Positions 53,525-55,000 of a stretch of 55,000 bases of DNA are shown piece after piece. Location of the stretch: positions 1-55,000 of the forward strand of contig NW_005434649.1 in assembly GCF_000315625.1 (NCBI RefSeq), written 5' to 3'. The notes under the pieces are model-generated. The model saw nothing but the letters and a program-made list of their open reading frames with translations, did not search any database and was not told the origin of the DNA. Numbering within the stretch: the first letter of the stretch is position 1; the number at the start of each line of letters is the position of its first letter. The stretch is from Guillardia theta CCMP2712 (lineage: Eukaryota; Cryptophyceae; Pyrenomonadales; Geminigeraceae). The position numbers were made by a program, and so were the translations under genes.

Positions 53525-53913
53525 TTGGAAAGCGATTTGGAATTGATTCCCATGATGCAATTCTGCAATGTTGTATCTCGGCTTCCATTAGTGTCTTTAA
53601 CGCGGAACAAACCAAACTACACAGAGCTGTTTTCTTGCGACCTTGGTCGTTGTAAAAAGTAGATTTGATGTATTGTTATCGTTGTTATCAAAACTCCAAT
53701 ATTACGATTACTACAGAGAATGGGGAGTAAAACACACCCCATGAATCACTCTCAAACCAAGGCGATTGGACGAGGATTTTCTTTCTTCCTCGCAATGCAC
53801 AACATTGAATCCATAGTTTGAATGTATTGTTCCTGGATCATCATCGTTATCTGATGCAAAGAGCTGATGAGAACGACATGGGTTACCGCAATGCAAGAGT
53901 ATAAGCTCGACAT
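53525..53913. other. Convergent spacer, no gene seen
   Basis: AT-richer sequence between two 3' ends; no repeat or ORF of note. Confidence 0.5.
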
Positions 53914-54939
53914 TCAGGCCGTCCCCACAACGCACTCCTTGCACTCAGCCGGCACTTTTCCGTGCTCGCACATTGAAGCTGCTTTGCATTCCTTACATCG
54001 GTATCTGACTTTATCATGCTGGCATATGCTCGCACCCTTGCACTCCTTGCATCTCGTCCGCATCCTCTTGTGCTCACAAATCGCTTTCCCTCCACAATCC
54101 TTACATTGGTATCGGACTCGTCCATGGCTGCATATGCTGCTCCCCCCACAGTCTTTACATCTCGATCTCTGTTTGTTATGTTCGCAGATCCCTGTACCCT
54201 TGCATTCCTTGCATCGCGACTTTCTTCGCTTGTGCTCACATATACTAGTTCCATCACACTCCTTACACCTCGACTTGATCCTGCCATGCACACAAAAGCT
54301 GGCACCTCCGCATTCCTTACAACGAGATTTCTGCCTGTTATGCACGCAAATGCTTGAACCTCCACACTCTTTGCACAACGACCGTCGCTTCTTGTGACAA
54401 CAAATGCCCGAGCCTCCGCACTCCTTGCACTGTGCCAGGATTCTGTTGTGCACGCAAATGGTAGGGCCCTTCTGATGCCTTGGTGGAGGTTGCTCCTGCA
54501 TAGTTACTTCACCCTTTTCTGTTACCGTGGGATCAGCAGAAGCTGCATCAGGGACGGGGACAGCTGCATTTTCACCAGCAGCTTCCATGACCGGGGCTGT
54601 TGAAGGGGTAGCAGTCTCAATAGCCATGGTGGCACTAGCAGCAGCGGCATTGATCGCCATGGCATTCTCAGCAGCTTCGGCGGCGGGCATGGCAGCGCTG
54701 ATAGGAACAGAGGGCAGAGACTCGGTAGCCGCCGCAGGGGCTTCGGCTTCGACATCAGCAGCAGAGGACGGTACCATGGCAGCCGCGAGCTGTTTGAAAT
54801 CTTTGGAAACTTTGAAACTTTGAGACCTTGAGACTTTGGAATTTTTAAAGTTTCGCCGGGTCGCCCAGGCTTCCGGGTAGGGCCCCGGGCCCGACTGAGA
54901 CTGAGAGAAAGAGTGGGACAGGGGGGGGATGAAGGCCAT
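53914..54939 (-). CDS. Tandem 18-residue Cys/His-repeat protein (341 aa)
   Basis: Intronless minus-strand ORF, ATG at 54939 (MAFIPPLSHSF), with a second possible start at 54777 (MVPSSAADVEAEAP). The N-terminal half is Ala/Pro/Glu-rich and disordered. From about residue 160 there are nine tandem 18-aa repeats of the form CKECGGxxICxHxRxxxR, ending CKECVVGTA. Cys and His are invariant (CxxC-x5-CxH), which implies one metal site per repeat or shared between neighbours. Such repeats are, to my knowledge, expanded in algal and protist genomes, but their function is not established; DNA or protein binding is plausible. No signal peptide or TM is seen. Confidence 0.75.
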   Translation of the reverse strand: MAFIPPLSHSFSQSQSGPGPYPEAWATRRNFKNSKVSRSQSFKVSKDFKQLAAAMVPSSAADVEAEAPAAATESLPSVPISAAMPAAEAAENAMAINAAAASATMAIETATPSTAPVMEAAGENAAVPVPDAASADPTVTEKGEVTMQEQPPPRHQKGPTICVHNRILAQCKECGGSGICCHKKRRSLCKECGGSSICVHNRQKSRCKECGGASFCVHGRIKSRCKECDGTSICEHKRRKSRCKECKGTGICEHNKQRSRCKDCGGSSICSHGRVRYQCKDCGGKAICEHKRMRTRCKECKGASICQHDKVRYRCKECKAASMCEHGKVPAECKECVVGTA

Positions 54940-55000
54940 GAAGTGCGAGGAAGGAAATGAAACAGGACAGGAGCAGGGAGGAGGAGGGAGGGGTAGGAGA

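Noticed and set aside
54016-54397. Plus-strand ORFs with repeated HSLH patterns at the right end
   Set aside because: They are the antisense of the Cys/His repeat gene; the minus frame carries invariant Cys and His.

Overview
The window is nuclear DNA from a unicellular eukaryote. The evidence is CCCTAAA telomere-type repeats, genes split by many very short GT-AG introns (mostly 41-67 bp, some 100-220 bp, several with GC donors), and a eukaryotic gene set (TAF6, SCC2/NIPBL, QTRT2, an RNA polymerase III RPC7-like subunit, a p24/TMED cargo receptor, a polycystin channel). The telomere type, intron sizes, an alpha-carbonic anhydrase and a protein of tandem 18-residue Cys/His repeats fit a flagellate alga, possibly a cryptophyte such as Guillardia theta. 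That organism call is inference. I see no bacterial operons, tRNA, rRNA or CRISPR.

Layout. 1-5.1 kb is subtelomere-like: 19-20 bp satellites, interstitial CCCTAAA arrays, one intact long ORF of unknown function and two decayed copies of its 5' end, each organised as gene 5' end, then TGCC-type satellite, then CCCTAAA. 5.5-19.7 kb is gene dense: an unknown 494-aa protein, a PDZ protein, a gamma-glutamylcyclotransferase-like protein sharing a promoter with TAF6, an aldo/keto reductase, and a 12-exon SCC2/NIPBL cohesin loader. 20-23.4 kb holds a 1.1-kb direct segmental duplication. 23.5-29.5 kb is a polycystin-like channel with a C-terminal C2 domain. 29.5-32 kb is gene poor. 32-35.7 kb holds a small secreted Cys-rich protein, an RPC7-like subunit and a TMED protein. 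36.4-39.9 kb is a 16-exon gene that joins a membrane anchor, three copies of an undescribed domain, collagen-like Gly-X-Y blocks and a complete alpha-carbonic anhydrase. 40.2-41.6 kb has a 34-bp minisatellite running into the start codon of a second secreted Cys-rich protein. 41.7-43.2 kb is QTRT2. 43.5-47 kb has GC-rich islands and two near-identical copies of a zinc-ribbon/HTH gene. 47.2-55 kb holds a secreted LysM protein, a membrane-anchored cyclophilin-like protein, an unknown protein and the Cys/His-repeat protein.

The genes are not an operon or one pathway. Recurrent themes are chromosome and transcription factors (SCC2, TAF6, RPC7), secretory-pathway or cell-surface proteins (TMED, collagen-carbonic anhydrase, LysM, cyclophilin-TM, two small Cys-rich proteins, polycystin), and repeat-driven duplication. 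Exon models were built by hand from splice consensus, reading phase and family similarity; where I give exon lists, the phases close unless I say otherwise.
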